Below, piece by piece: positions 9,310 through 21,132 of a stretch of 35,418 nt of DNA (the first letter of the stretch is position 1; every line of letters starts with the position of its first letter). The position numbers were made by a program, and so were the translations under genes. The notes under the pieces are model-generated. The model made no database searches. It saw only the letters and a program-made list of their open reading frames with translations, and had not been told where the DNA came from. This stretch comes from Flavobacterium sp. (GTDB taxonomy: Bacteria > Bacteroidota > Bacteroidia > Flavobacteriales > Flavobacteriaceae): assembly GCA_012032075.1 (NCBI GenBank), contig JAAURU010000002.1, forward strand, positions 1-35,418. Reading direction: 5' to 3'.

Positions 9310-12300
9310 TTAAAAATTTACCTCTACACCAAAAAGGATAGTTCTAGGAATAGGATATTGTCCTCTTTGATACCCAACAATTAAAGGATCGTTATATCTA
9401 TTTCTAGCTTCAATATTAACACCTCTATAACCATCAGCAGTAATATAGTATAAATTTTGAGCAATTAATGATAAGCGTAATCCTGAAATCCCCATACTAT
9501 TTAGAGCATTTTCACTTAGATTATAAGCTAAAGTAATTTCTCTAAGTGAAGCATAAGAAGCATCTTCTATGGCATTATCAGTATATAACCAATTGAAACC
9601 ATTTGTAGTATATGGTGTTCTACCATCCTGGATTACTTGGACTAACCCATCTATTAGCCATATAGTTTAAAATTCTTTCTTTTGGTTCATTGTAGTTTGT
9701 ATCACCATTTATTAATTCTCCACCTTGTACTCCTTGAATTGTAAAGTTTAATTCAATATTTTTATAACTAAAATTATTGGTAATACCCCAGTTAAAGTCT
9801 GGAAGAGGACTACCAATTATAGTTCTGTCATTAGTATCTATTATTCCATTACCATCTAAATCAACAATTTTTAATCCTCCTACTACTATACCATTAGTCA
9901 GAGTAGTAGATAATCCAGATGCATTAATTTCATCTAAACTATTCCAAACACCATCTGTTTTATACCCATAAAAAGATATTAAAGGCTGACCGACTATAGC
10001 ATAGGTGACAAGTCCATTTCTATTATCTATGGTATTTGAAACTAATTGCTCTTTACCACCTAAATCTGTAATTCTATTTTTTACTTTAGAAAAATTAATA
10101 TCTGTTGTCCATTTAAAATTATCATTTTTCACATTTGTGGTTGATAAATCAACTTCAAATCCTTGATTTTTAGACTACCAGCATTCGTAATGAAAGAACT
10201 AGAGCCTGTTATTAATAAACTTGAAGTTTCTAGCAATAATCTTTCTGTCTTTGATATATAATAATCAACAGTTAGGTTTAATCTATTACTAAACAAAGCT
10301 AAATCTAAGCCATAATTTGTTTGAAAAGTTCTTTCCCACTCAATGTCTGGATTTCTAAATTGATTATTAGAATCGAAAACACCACCAACAACAGTATTAT
10401 TTCCATCTACATAATTTCCACTATTGTAAACGTTTTGAAATAGAAAGGGGTTTATATTATTGTTACCAGTAGCTCCATAGCTGAATCTATATCCAAGCCT
10501 GTTTATAAAATTCAAATTTGCCATAAAATCTTCTTTAGAGATTATGTAACCAACTGAAACTGCTGGGAATCCTCCCCATTTTTTCCCTTCAGCAAATATA
10601 GAACTACCATCTGTTCTATAACTTGCCATTAATAAGATTTTATCTTTATATGAGTAATTAATTCTTCCTAATCCTGAAAGTAATCCTGTAGTAATATCTG
10701 ACTGTATTGGCTGTGAAATATTTGTTGCAAAATTTAAGTTTTGAATGAAATCACTTGGAAAAGTATTCCCCGCAGTTGTCAGTCTTTTGTCTCTAGTAGA
10801 TTGTAAAGTAAAGCCAGCAACTGCTGATAGCTCATGATCTTCAAAAGTTTGTTTATAGTTAAGAGTATTCTCTGTTAAAAAGTCAAAATAATAGCGGTTA
10901 GTATAGATAGCATAATTAGGATTTCCTATACGAGTAGCATCTTTTGCACCAGATTCTAATCTATTAGAATTTCTAAAATAAATATTTTGATTTGTTTTAA
11001 ATTCTAAAGATTTGCTAATTTTATAACTTAAACCTAAGCCTCCTTGAAATCTAAATTGATTTTCATTATCATTTTGTTGAGTTAATGCTCTAACTGGATT
11101 TGTGTTTGATGTTGTAAAAGGGACTGTATTAGCGGCTGTTGTATAAGGATTTCCATTTGGGTCTATTCCAGTATAAACTAAGTTAGCAAAATCATCATCT
11201 TCTGCAAATGCTCCTACTTGAATGTTTCTGTTAGGTGCTAAGCCGTTAATAAAATCAGCAGTTGCTTGAGTATGAAACACTGGAAGAAAGCTTGGGAATC
11301 GAAAAAAATCTGTATAAGAAGCAGCTGGTCTTTCGGTTTTAGTATTAGACGGGTTTAAGTTGATGTTTAATTTTAATTTTTCTGTTAAATTAGATTCGTA
11401 TTTAGCTCTAAAATTTAATTTTTCAAAGTTACTTTTTTTCATTAAACCTTGATCTTTTTGATATCCTAAGGATATGTAAAACTTATTGTCTTTATTTCCA
11501 CCTGAGGCATTTAATTGTATATCTTGATATGTAGAGGTTCTTAAAGCTTCTTGTTGATAGTCAGTAGCTTTTCCTTTTAGAATATCTTTTTCGATAGCAT
11601 ATTGTCCAAGCCATTTAGTATTTACAGATGGTATAGTATTCCCATAGGCAGCAGTCCATAGTGGATCTGTTGCTCTAAGATTTCCCTCTGCAAATAACCT
11701 TTCTACATACTGTTGTGAGGTTAATATATCATAAGTATCATAAGCTTTTTTAAATCCAAGGGTACTTCTAAAATTAAATCTTGTTTTTTTGTCTTTACCA
11801 CTTTTAGTTGTAATTAGTATTACTCCATTTGCACCTCTAGAACCATAAATAGCAGCTGATGCAGCATCTTTTAAAACTTCAACAGATTCTACATCTGCAT
11901 TATTAATAGCTCCAAATCCATCTGGTATAGGTTGACCATCTACAACAATTAAAGGTCCTGTTCCTGAACCGATTGAACTTATACCTCTAACAGTTACTTG
12001 AGTATCAGCACCAGCTTCTGAGGAAACATTCTGAACACTCACACCTGCAATTTTTCCTTGTAATGCTTGATCTAGTCTTGATACTGGTGCTGTTTCAAAT
12101 TTTTCACTCTTTATCTTTGCAACTGCACCAGTTACATTTGATCTTTTTTGTGTACCATATCCTATTACAACTACTTCATCTATTTTTAAAGTGTTTTCTT
12201 GTAAAACAATTTCATGGTTTTTTGTGTTCCAATTTCGATAGTTTGATCTGCAAACCCTACTGAGGAAAATGTTATCTTAGTTTTTGGATCGTTTGTAACT

Positions 12301-12479
12301 TTTATTTTGTATGTTCCGTCAAAATTACTATAGGTTCCGCTACTACCAGATTTAATAGTTACACCTATTAGTGAAGCTCCAAATTCATCTGTTACCTTAC
12401 CAGATATTTCAATAAAACCGTCCTGAGCACTAGCAAAGGTCGATACAATCAATAGAAAATAAAATAAAATTTTTTTCAT
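9310..12479 (-). CDS. susC: SusC/RagA TonB-linked outer-membrane receptor (several frameshifts)
   Basis: ISGKVTDEFGASLIGVTIK (CarboxypepD_reg-like), VVVIGYGTQKRSNVTGAVAKI, QVTVRGISSIGSGTGPLIVVDGQPI, ADVESVEVLKDAASAAIYGSRGANGVILITTKSG; C-terminal YPIPRTILFGVEVNF. Fragments 12186-12479, 10129-12042, 9620-10132, 9310-9495. Confidence 0.95.
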
Positions 12480-12517
12480 TCGTTAGATAGGTTATGTTCT
12501 TAAATACATCGATAATA

Positions 12518-12539
12518 TGTAATCGATTACACAAATATA
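12518..12539 (-). promoter_or_regulatory. Perfect 14-bp palindromic operator TGTAATCGATTACA abutting a TATATTTG -7 box (minus strand), susC promoter
   Basis: Plus strand TGTAATCGATTACA (12518-12531) followed by CAAATATA (12532-12539), i.e. minus TATATTTG|TGTAATCGATTACA; 39 bp upstream of the susC ATG. Confidence 0.75.
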
Positions 12540-12724
12540 AAAAAATATTTATATAATGAAAATATTTCTTAATAAAAATTTAATTTTTCATAAAATAATA
12601 ATAATAATAAAATCATTATGTAATAATGTTGTTAAATTTAGTTAAAAATCAAATATAATTTTTTAAATATGCAACAATCTAAAGTTAAATATTCTAATTT
12701 TGTTTCTATTTATTAAAATTTGCT

Positions 12725-13759
12725 ATGACTAAAAAAACAACCATATATGATATTGCTAAAAAGCTTAACTTAAGTGCTGCAACTGTATCCAGAGCTTTAA
12801 ATGGAAATACTAGGATTAGTGAAGAAACAAGAGCGAAGGTTTTGAAAGTTGCAGATAGTTTAAATTATGAACAAAATAAATTAGCTAGAGCGCTTCAAAG
12901 TGGTAAAAGTTATAGTGTAGGAGTAATTGTACCTAGAATAGATAATAATTTTTTATCTTCTGTCATAAGAGGAATTGAAGAAGAGTTACAAGATTCGGGA
13001 TATCATGTTATTATTTGTCAAACTCATGAGAGTCCTGAAAGGGAAATTGAAAACATTAATACATTATTAAATGCTCAAGTGGATGGTCTTTTATTATCTA
13101 CCTGTAATGTTTCTGATGAAAATTTTAAATTGATAACTAAAGTTATTAATAAAAATATCCCTGTCGTTTTTTTTGATAGAAAAATTGATGTTCCAGAAGC
13201 TAGTTCAGTAACTATTGATGATTACATGGGTGCCTATTTAGCTACCATGCATCTTATTAAAGAAGGAGCAACTAAAATTGCTCATTTTTCTGGAGATAAA
13301 AATTTACAAATATATGAGAGCCGCTACAAAGGATATTGTGATGCTTTAAAGAAATCTAATATTGCCTATAATGAAGACTATGTAATTAAGGTGAGAAGTA
13401 AAATTGATGATGGTAAAGCTGCTTTGAAACAATTATTCACACTAAAAGATAAACCAAATGCGCTGTTTTCTTCGAGTGATTTTGCAGCTTTAGGAGCTAT
13501 TCAAGAATTAAAAGCAAATAAGATAGATGTTCCAAATGAATTTAGTGTCTTTGGTTTTGGTAATGAACCTTTTACACAATTTAATGAGCTTTCTATTTCA
13601 TCAGTAGATCAATCACCTATAAAAATGGGGAAATTAACAGCAACAGTTTTTCTTGAAAAAATTCAAAATAAACTAGATAAGGGAACTAAAAATATAGTTT
13701 TAGAACCAGAACTTCAGTATCGAGCTTCTTCAAATAAAAAAGATAACGTTACTGTTTAA
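12725..13759 (+). CDS. LacI-family transcriptional regulator (regulator 1)
   Basis: Intact 344 aa; MTKKTTIYDIAKKLNLSAATVSRALNGNTRISEETRAKVLKVADSLNY HTH; sugar-binding core; divergent from susC. Confidence 0.95.
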   Translation: MTKKTTIYDIAKKLNLSAATVSRALNGNTRISEETRAKVLKVADSLNYEQNKLARALQSGKSYSVGVIVPRIDNNFLSSVIRGIEEELQDSGYHVIICQTHESPEREIENINTLLNAQVDGLLLSTCNVSDENFKLITKVINKNIPVVFFDRKIDVPEASSVTIDDYMGAYLATMHLIKEGATKIAHFSGDKNLQIYESRYKGYCDALKKSNIAYNEDYVIKVRSKIDDGKAALKQLFTLKDKPNALFSSSDFAALGAIQELKANKIDVPNEFSVFGFGNEPFTQFNELSISSVDQSPIKMGKLTATVFLEKIQNKLDKGTKNIVLEPELQYRASSNKKDNVTV

Positions 13760-13773
13760 TAACGTTATCTTTT
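13738..13773. terminator. Terminator hairpin containing the LacI stop codon; possibly bidirectional
   Basis: AAAAGATAACGTTA-ctgtttaa-TAACGTTATCTTTT, 14-bp perfect stem; convergent gene ends at about 13789. Confidence 0.75.
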
Positions 13774-13788
13774 AAAATATAATTTTGA

Positions 13789-15441
13789 TTACTTTTTTAA
13801 TTGTTTTCTTAATTGGAAATCATATAATGAAGGTTCAGATTTATTTATGGATTCATTTAGTAATTCAATGTAAGGATTAGGTTTATACTCTACATTCAAC
13901 TTTCTATTTCCATGTAAGCCTATAATTCTAACGTTTGGTCCATCATCAATTGCGTTTAATTAATGGTTTTGCTGTTTCAGAATCTACAATTACATTTATA
14001 TTCCAAAACGTACTAAATGCTCCATGTGATGGTTTCCCATAAGGTGCACCACAACCACTAAAAAGAGGATAAGTATTATCTTTATTAGCTTTAAAATGAA
14101 CTGTAATATTATCAAATAAATTTTGATGATTAGCACCTGAATGTTGGTCTAACAAAGTATATTGAAAAGCCTCACAATTTTTATAGACACTTTTTGTAGA
14201 AAATGTATTAAAACTTAATGGAGGAACCGCTTGATTGTAAACTTTTATATCTTCTACCAAAATATTATAAACACCACCAAAAGTAACTGTGTAATGAGCA
14301 AAATGTTCTCCTTTAGTTGTTATATCTTTAATAGTAACATTAGCAATTTCTTCTGTTAAGATGCCGCTATCTGCGTTTTCAATTACTATATTTTTAACCC
14401 AACTATGAAATAATCGAGTTAGATATATTCCATTATAACCTTGTTCAACATGGTGTGCTACTCTAGGTGCATTTGGAAAAGTAATTTTAAAATCTTCAAT
14501 TCCAACTTCTGTTAAATGTTCCCAAGCAACCAATTGTGCTTGGTAACTTGGTTTTATAGTAATTGTTAAAGGAGATTTTATAGTAATCGTGTTTTTATCT
14601 ATTTTGCTAATTTCAACTTGTTGTTTTACAATTGGTAACAAAGGATAATTCCAATAATGTGAACCTATTTTTACACCACTTTTTTGGTAAAGTTCATCAA
14701 TTATTTCTCCTTTTTCACCATCTTTCTTTATTAAATAATTGTAATTCTACAACATCACCTGATTTAAGATTTTTAGCATCTGAAACTATAAAAGTTAAAG
14801 CTCCTCTTTCTCCAGAAATTACTTTTGCTAAAGGCTTACTTTCCGTATCATATTTTTCCAGATATGATTTTACTCTAACTTTTGGAACTTGTGTCCAAAT
14901 ATAAACACCAGACCAAGCATATTGCGAAATGGTAAATCGATATTATTTTCTTTCTCTCGTTGTCTTTTGTCTAATTCGATTAAATATTCTCTTAATTCTA
15001 CTAGTGGTTCTGGATCTTTCAAGTACATCATAGGTCTGGGAAAATATAATTCTGTACCATTTTCATCAGAACCCATTCCTTTTAAAACAAAGTTACTTCT
15101 TTCAATATAAATAATCTCACTCAACATGATTTTTCCAGCAGGAAGTTGTAAAACTACATTTCCTTCTTTTTTACTAGTTTCGGTAATGACTTTAGTTAAA
15201 GTTTTTGAATTGTCTAATTCGTCATTGGCAATAAGCCCTAATCTGTAGCTAAAACTATATTTTCTTTACTATTTGGGATTGCTTTTTCACCATAATGATA
15301 ACCAGCATAACTAAAGTCGGGTAAATAATTTTTCAGCCATTACTTTTTTATTGAAAATAATTTCTGGTAGTTTTGAGCCATTACATCAAATACATAAAGG
15401 CTTAAAAGAGGAACTAATAGGTAAGAAAATATATTTTTCAT
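13789..15441 (-). CDS. Secreted right-handed beta-helix protein (DUF4955-like), putative carbohydrate-active enzyme (frameshifted)
   Basis: N-terminal MKNIFSYLLVPLLSLYVFDVMAQNYQKLFS from 15441; body WVKNIVIENADSGILTEEIANVTIKDITTKGEHFAHYTVTFGGVYNILVEDIKVYN; LLDQHSGANHQNLFDNITVHFK; C-terminal NAIDDGPNVRIIGLHGNRKLNVEYKPNPYIELLNESI in another frame. Fragments 13946-14641 and 14870-15127. Confidence 0.6.
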
Positions 15442-15452
15442 AGCTAAAAAAT

Positions 15453-16889
15453 TTATAAATCAGTTATAGGACTGTATTTTGGAACTAATAATTTCATTAC
15501 ACTCCAACCTATTAAATAACAAACAGCACAAATGGAAAAGATTATAAAATAGCCAGCTTCTATTCCTTTGAAGCCCATAAAAATCATTTCGGTTTCTTTG
15601 GAAAAATCAAATAACATACCAGATCCTTTATTTAAAAATGTGGAACCAACTCCTCCAGCTAAACCTCCAATACCTGTAATAGTTGCAATCGCTTTTTTTG
15701 GAAACATATCACCAACTGTAGTAAAAATATTTGCAGACCATGCTTGATGAGCAGCTCCAGCAATACCAATTATAATAACTGGAATCCAATATGTTAAATG
15801 ACCTAATGGTTGTGCAATTAAAGCTAGTAAAGGAAAAAATGCAAAAATTAACATTGACTTCATTCTTCCAGCATAAGGTTCCATTCCTTTTTTCTCTACA
15901 AAATAAGTTGGTAACCATCCACCAATAATTGAAAATAAGGTAATCATATATAATACAAATAATGGGAAAGCTGCTTGAGTAGAATCCATATTGTAAACTG
16001 AACTTAAATAAGCTGGTGTCCAAAATAAAAAGAACCACCAAACACCATCAGTCATGAACTTACCAAATACAAAAGCCCATGTTTGTTTGTATTTGAAACA
16101 TTGCGCTAAAGATACTTTTTTTGTTGATTCTGGAACATATCCTTCTAGTTTGCCATTTGCAATATCATCTTGTTGAATATATTCTAATTCAGTTGCGCTA
16201 ACTCTAGGATGTTTTTCAGGTTTGTCATACATTAAGACCCAAAATCCCATCCAAACAAAACCTAAAGCTCCAATAATTATAAAAGCCATTTCCCATCCAA
16301 AAGCTTTGGCAATAAAAGGAATTGTGATAGGTGCAGCTAGTGCTCCAACGGTTGCTCCTGCATTAAAAATACTAGTAGCAAAAGCTCTATCCTTTTTAGG
16401 AAAATACTCTGCTGTAGTTTTTATAGCTGCGGGAAAATTTCCTGCTTCACCTAATGCTAAAATAAAACGAGCAAAAATAAATAAGGTAACACTTACATTA
16501 ATTACCATTCCAGTATCATTTATAGTACTTATAATATCTTTTGCTCCTTCAAAACTCACGAACCAATTTCCTGTTATAATTCCCGATGTTCCGATTCCAC
16601 AAAAAGCGTGTAAACAAGCACCAAATGACCAAATACCAATTGCCCAAAGAAATCCTTTTTAGTGTCTAACCAATCTACAAATCGACCTGCAAGCAATAAC
16701 GATATTGCATAAATATAGAGAATAATGCAGTTATGTTTCCATAATCGTTATTTGTCCAATGAAATTCTGGTGCAATAAATCACTCCATGTTAAGGATAAA
16801 ACTTGTCTGTCTAAATAGTTTATGGTTGTGGCAAAAAACAGTAAACTGCAAATGGTCCAACGGTATTTTCCAATGTTACTTTTAGTCAT
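15453..16889 (-). CDS. MFS hexuronate transporter (ExuT-like; N-terminal part frameshifted)
   Basis: MTKSNIGKYRWTICSLLFFATTINYLDRQVLSLTW from 16889; FARFILALGEAGNFPAAIKTTAEYFPKKDRAFATSIFNAGATVGALAAPI; 368 aa fragment 15453-16559. Confidence 0.88.
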
Positions 16890-16892
16890 AAT

Positions 16893-18298
16893 TTATACTT
16901 TTAAATAGTTAGTGGCATTCGTATAGCAAATGTTTTTAACCATTGTGCCTACTAATTCCAAATTATTTGGTAACAAACCGTTTTCGATTTCATTACCTAT
17001 TATATTACATAAAATTCTTCTGAAATAATCGTGACGAGAAAAAGACATGAAACTTCTTGAGTCTGTCACCATTCCTACAAAACAGCTTAATAAACCAAAA
17101 TTAGACAGCACTTCTAATTGGTTTTCAATGCCATTTTTTTGGTCTAAAAACCACCACGCAGCACCATATTGCATTTTTCCAGCAACAGGGCCTTCATTAA
17201 AATTAGCTACCATGGCTGCAACCATTTCACTTTCGTTTGAATTTAGATTGTACACAATAGTTTTTGCCAATTGGTTTGTAGTATTCAAATTATCCAAAAG
17301 TAAAGCCATTTTTTCTGCTTTATTAGGAGAACCTACAGAATCAAATCCGTTGTCAGAACCTAATAATTGGTGCATTTTTGAATTATTATTTCTAATAGCT
17401 CCAACGTGAAATTGTTGTGTCCATCCTTTTTGATGATTCATTTTGGCAACTTCTAAAAAAGTGTATGTTTTGTATTTGTCAATTTCAGTTTGAGTTAGTA
17501 CTTCTTTGTTTTTTAATCGTAAAAACAGTTGGCTTACTTCATCAATCGATGTATTTTCGAAAAAATAATTACCGTGTCCGTGATCTGAAATTCTTCCTCC
17601 CATTTCATGGAAAAAATCATGCCTTTCTTGTAGCGCTTTTAATAATAAATCATAAGTTGAAATGGAATATCCAACACGTTTTTCCAATTTTTCTAGAAAA
17701 CTAAAAAATCAGTATGATTTTCAACGTTTATATATTTATCTGGGCGAAAACTTGGTAAGACTTTTATTTCATAGTTATCTTCTTGAATTTTTTTATGAAA
17801 CGCTAAATCATCTGAAGGATCATCAGTAGTTCCTACCACTTTTACATTAAGCTTTCGAAGTAAATTTTTAACTGAATAGTCTCGTTTTTGTAGTAATTCG
17901 TTACATTTATGGTAAATTACTTCTGCATTATCACCATTTAATAATTCGGTTATTCCAAAATAAAGCTTCAATTCCATGTGTGTCCAATGATACAATGGAT
18001 TTCGTAAAGTATAAGGAACTGTTTCTGCCCATTTCTTGAATTTCTCCAAATCGGAAGCATTTCCAGTAATATACTTTTCGTCAATTCCATTGGCACGCAT
18101 GGCTCTCCATTTATAATGATCACCTTCAATCCAAATTTGAGTTATGGTTTTAAATTGTCTGTCTTCCGCAATATCTTTGGGAGACAAATGATTGTGATAA
18201 TCTAAAATAGGTTCATTTTTGGCAAAATCATTATATAATTTTTTTGCCGTTTCAGAATGCAATAAAAAGCTATCGTTTATAAAATGTTGGTTGGCCAT
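16893..18298 (-). CDS. uxaC: Glucuronate/uronate isomerase (one frameshift at about 17695)
   Basis: FAKNEPILDYHNHLSPKDIAEDRQF, NPLYHWTHMELKLYFGI, VVGTTDDPSDDLAFHK, VLPSFRPDKYIN; GGRISDHGHGNYFFE, QFHVGAIRNNNSKM, SFMSFSRHDYFRRILCNIIG. AGTTTTCTAG on the minus strand needs one more T to join the frames. Confidence 0.95.
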
Positions 18299-18301
18299 TT
18301 T

Positions 18302-19468
18302 TTATTTTTTAAATATACTTTTTTCTATTCCCATTTCTAATCCACGTAATTCTGCTAAACCACGTAAACGTCCGATTCCAGAGTAACCAGGATTTGTTTT
18401 TTTATTCAAATCATCTAACATTTGGTGACCGTGATCAGGTCGCATTGGGATATTTCTACCTGTTTCGTATTGTTTTTTTAAGATAGATTTTATCACTTCA
18501 TACATATCTACATCACCTTCTAAATGATTGGCTTCGTAGAAATTACCTTCTGCATCACGTTGTGTACTTCTTAAGTGAATGAAATTCATTTTTTTGCCAT
18601 GTCTGTCCACAATTCCTGGCAAATCATTTTCTGCAATTACACCATAAGAACCAGTACACATAGTAAATCCATTTGAAGGAGAATCAATGGCATTCAATAA
18701 TTGTTTTAAATCAGCTTCTGTACTTACTACTCTTGGTAAACCCAAAATTGGATACGGTGGGTCATCTGGATGAATTGCCATTTTTACGCCCACACTTTCA
18801 GCAACTGGAACAATTTCGCGAAGGAAATAATATAAATTTTCTTTTAATTTCTTTGCATCGATACCATCATAGCCTTGTAATACTTTTAAAAAATCTTCAA
18901 CAGTATATGATTCTTCTGCTCCTGGTAAACCTGCAATTATATTTTGTTGTAATTTTATTTTATCTGCTTCTGATAATTTTTCGAAAGTCGCTTTTGCTTT
19001 AGCAATTTGAGCTTCGGTATAGGTGTTTTCAGCTCCAGGTCTTTTTAAAATAAATAATTCGAATGCCGCAAATTCGTTCACATCAAAACGCAAAGCTTTA
19101 GAACCATCTGGCATTTCATAAGATAAATCGGTTCTTGACCAATCTAAAACGGGCATGAAATTATAACAAACTACATAAACTCCACATTGAGCCAAGTTTC
19201 TGATACTTTGTTTGTAGTTTTCAATATATTGCAAATAATTACCCGATTGTTTTTTAATATCTTCATGAACGGGAATACTTTCTACTACTGAAAAAGTCAA
19301 TCCAGCAGCTTCTACTTCTTGTTTACGTTTCATAATTTCAGCCACTTCCCATACTTGTCCGTTTGGAATATGATGTAATGCAGTAACAATTCCAGTTGCA
19401 CCAGCTTGTTTAGCATCTGCAAGGCTTACTGGGTCTTTTGGCCCATACCATCTCCATGTTTGTTCCAT
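18302..19468 (-). CDS. uxuA: Mannonate dehydratase
   Basis: Intact 388 aa: [79 protein letters not shown]. Confidence 0.97.
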   Translation of the reverse strand: MEQTWRWYGPKDPVSLADAKQAGATGIVTALHHIPNGQVWEVAEIMKRKQEVEAAGLTFSVVESIPVHEDIKKQSGNYLQYIENYKQSIRNLAQCGVYVVCYNFMPVLDWSRTDLSYEMPDGSKALRFDVNEFAAFELFILKRPGAENTYTEAQIAKAKATFEKLSEADKIKLQQNIIAGLPGAEESYTVEDFLKVLQGYDGIDAKKLKENLYYFLREIVPVAESVGVKMAIHPDDPPYPILGLPRVVSTEADLKQLLNAIDSPSNGFTMCTGSYGVIAENDLPGIVDRHGKKMNFIHLRSTQRDAEGNFYEANHLEGDVDMYEVIKSILKKQYETGRNIPMRPDHGHQMLDDLNKKTNPGYSGIGRLRGLAELRGLEMGIEKSIFKK

Positions 19469-19483
19469 AATTTTATGTTATTT

Positions 19484-19598
19484 TTTAAACCATTAAGAAA
19501 TTAAGGTTCATTAAGTTATTCTAAATTTGTTTTTGATTTATTTAAACCATTAAGGAATTAAAGTTTATTAAGTTATTCTAAATTTATTTTTCGATTCA
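19484..19598. repeat. Tandem duplication of a ~57-bp intergenic unit
   Basis: TTTAAACCATTAAGAAATTAAGGTTCATTAAGTTATTCTAAATTTGTTTTTGATTTA (19484-19540), then TTTAAACCATTAAGGAATTAAAGTTTATTAAGTTATTCTAAATTTATTTTTCGATTCA (19541-19598). Confidence 0.85.
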
Positions 19599-19642
19599 AA
19601 AACTTTTAAACCCTTAACCTTTTAAACTTTTAACCTATTATA

Positions 19643-20455
19643 TCAAATACTTTTTGCACCAAAACCACCATCAACTTTTAAGGTAATTCCAGTTACAAAT
19701 TTGGAAGCATCGCTACATAAATATAAAAGTGTCCCGTATAAATCTTCTGGAATTCCGAATCTTCCCATAGGAGTATGCTCTAAAATCGTTTCTCCACGAG
19801 GTGTCAATGTTCCATCTTCATTTAAAAGTAATCTTCTGTTTTGTTCTCCTACGAAAAAGCCTGGTGCGATTGCGTTTACACGTAGTCCTTCTCCATATTT
19901 TGTCGCTAGCTCTACTGCCATCCATTGAGTGAAATTATCGATTGCAGCTTTTGATGCCGAATAACCAACTACTCTTGTCAATGGTCTAGAAGCAGAAGCA
20001 GATGAAATATTAATTATTATTCCCGATTTCTGTTTCGCAAATATTTCAGAAAATACTTGAGAAGGCAGCATAGTTCCAATGATATTTAAGTTCAATACTT
20101 TTTGTAAATCGGCTTCTTTCATGTCGAAAATAGCTTGATCTGGTCCAATTGTTGCACCAGGCATATTTCCTCCAGCTGCATTGATAAGAATATCAAGTTT
20201 ACCATAATCAGCTAAAATTTTATCTCTAATAGCTTCCATTTCTTCTTTAACTAGAACATTTCCTTTTACTGCAAAAGCTTTTCCACCATTGTCTTGAATC
20301 ATTTTCACTGTAATTTCTGCCTCTTCCATAGTTAATCCTACAATTCCAACAGTTACTCCATTTTGAGCCAATACATTACCCATTCCACTTCCTAATACTC
20401 CTGCACCACCTGTAATTAAGACTACCTTTCCTTTTAAATCAAATAAATTTGTCAT
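19643..20455 (-). CDS. SDR-family D-mannonate oxidoreductase/fructuronate reductase
   Basis: Intact 270 aa SDR: LKGKVVLITGGAGVLGSGMGNVLAQNG, DILINAAGGNMPGATIGPDQ, YSASKAAIDNFTQWMAVELA; located between uxuA and the KDPG aldolase gene. Confidence 0.85.
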   Translation of the reverse strand: MTNLFDLKGKVVLITGGAGVLGSGMGNVLAQNGVTVGIVGLTMEEAEITVKMIQDNGGKAFAVKGNVLVKEEMEAIRDKILADYGKLDILINAAGGNMPGATIGPDQAIFDMKEADLQKVLNLNIIGTMLPSQVFSEIFAKQKSGIIINISSASASRPLTRVVGYSASKAAIDNFTQWMAVELATKYGEGLRVNAIAPGFFVGEQNRRLLLNEDGTLTPRGETILEHTPMGRFGIPEDLYGTLLYLCSDASKFVTGITLKVDGGFGAKSI

Positions 20456-20457
20456 TC

Positions 20458-21120
20458 TTATTTCGTTTTTATTTTTTGAATTGTTTCAATAACTTCTTTT
20501 GTCTTTTGTTCTATAGTTTGATAATCTTTTGCTTCCATTAAAGCTTTACTAATTAACTTACTTCCCATTCCCACAGCCGAAACACCTGCTTTGTACCATG
20601 AACTAATATTTTCTTCTGAAGTATCAACTCCACCAGTTGGCATAAAATATAAATTTGGAAAAATATCTTTTATAGCGCCTAGAAATTCTGTTCCTAAAAT
20701 ATTTCCAGGAAATAGTTTTATGAATTGAATGCCAGCATTTTCTGCTGCAATAATTTCACTTGGTGTCATGCAACCAGGACTGTAAAAAATGTTTTTTGAT
20801 ACGCAATATTCTGCAACTTCAGCAACGTATCCAGGACTTAATAAAAAATCGGCACCAATTTCTAAATAGGCTTTGGCTTGTTCAAGGTTTTTAATTGTTC
20901 CAATTCCAAGAAGCATATTGGGCATTTCTTGATTGCGAAGTGTCACTAACGCAGTAAAGTTTTTAAGCGCAGTTTCACCACGATTAGTGTATTCAACTGC
21001 TTTAATTCCAGCTTTATAAATGGCTTTTAAAACTTCCTTACTTACAGTTTCATCTGCATTAAAATATAAGGGAAGAATACCTTGATTAATAATTACATTT
21101 TGCATTTCTTGTGTATTCAT
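20458..21120 (-). CDS. eda: Bifunctional KHG/KDPG aldolase
   Basis: Intact 220 aa; GILPLYFNADETVSKEVLKAIYKAGIKAVEYTNRGETAL, LGIGTIKNLEQAKAYLEIGADFLLSPG, FIKLFPGNILG, FMPTGGV. Confidence 0.93.
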   Translation of the reverse strand: MNTQEMQNVIINQGILPLYFNADETVSKEVLKAIYKAGIKAVEYTNRGETALKNFTALVTLRNQEMPNMLLGIGTIKNLEQAKAYLEIGADFLLSPGYVAEVAEYCVSKNIFYSPGCMTPSEIIAAENAGIQFIKLFPGNILGTEFLGAIKDIFPNLYFMPTGGVDTSEENISSWYKAGVSAVGMGSKLISKALMEAKDYQTIEQKTKEVIETIQKIKTK

Positions 21121-21132
21121 ATTACTTATATT

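Noticed and set aside
12595-12611. ATA trinucleotide run upstream of regulator 1
   Set aside because: Short simple repeat expected in AT-rich intergenic DNA; no supporting evidence for phase variation.
15709-16041. 110 aa minus-strand ORF
   Set aside because: Alternate frame inside the MFS transporter; low-complexity Phe/Ser/Tyr-rich translation with no recognisable family.
16222-17704. Plus-strand ORFs 16222-16662, 17047-17409, 17417-17704
   Set aside because: Antisense to the exuT-like and uxaC reading frames; compositionally odd and no family similarity. Same reasoning for other plus-strand ORFs within 2648-28500 except the two LacI genes.
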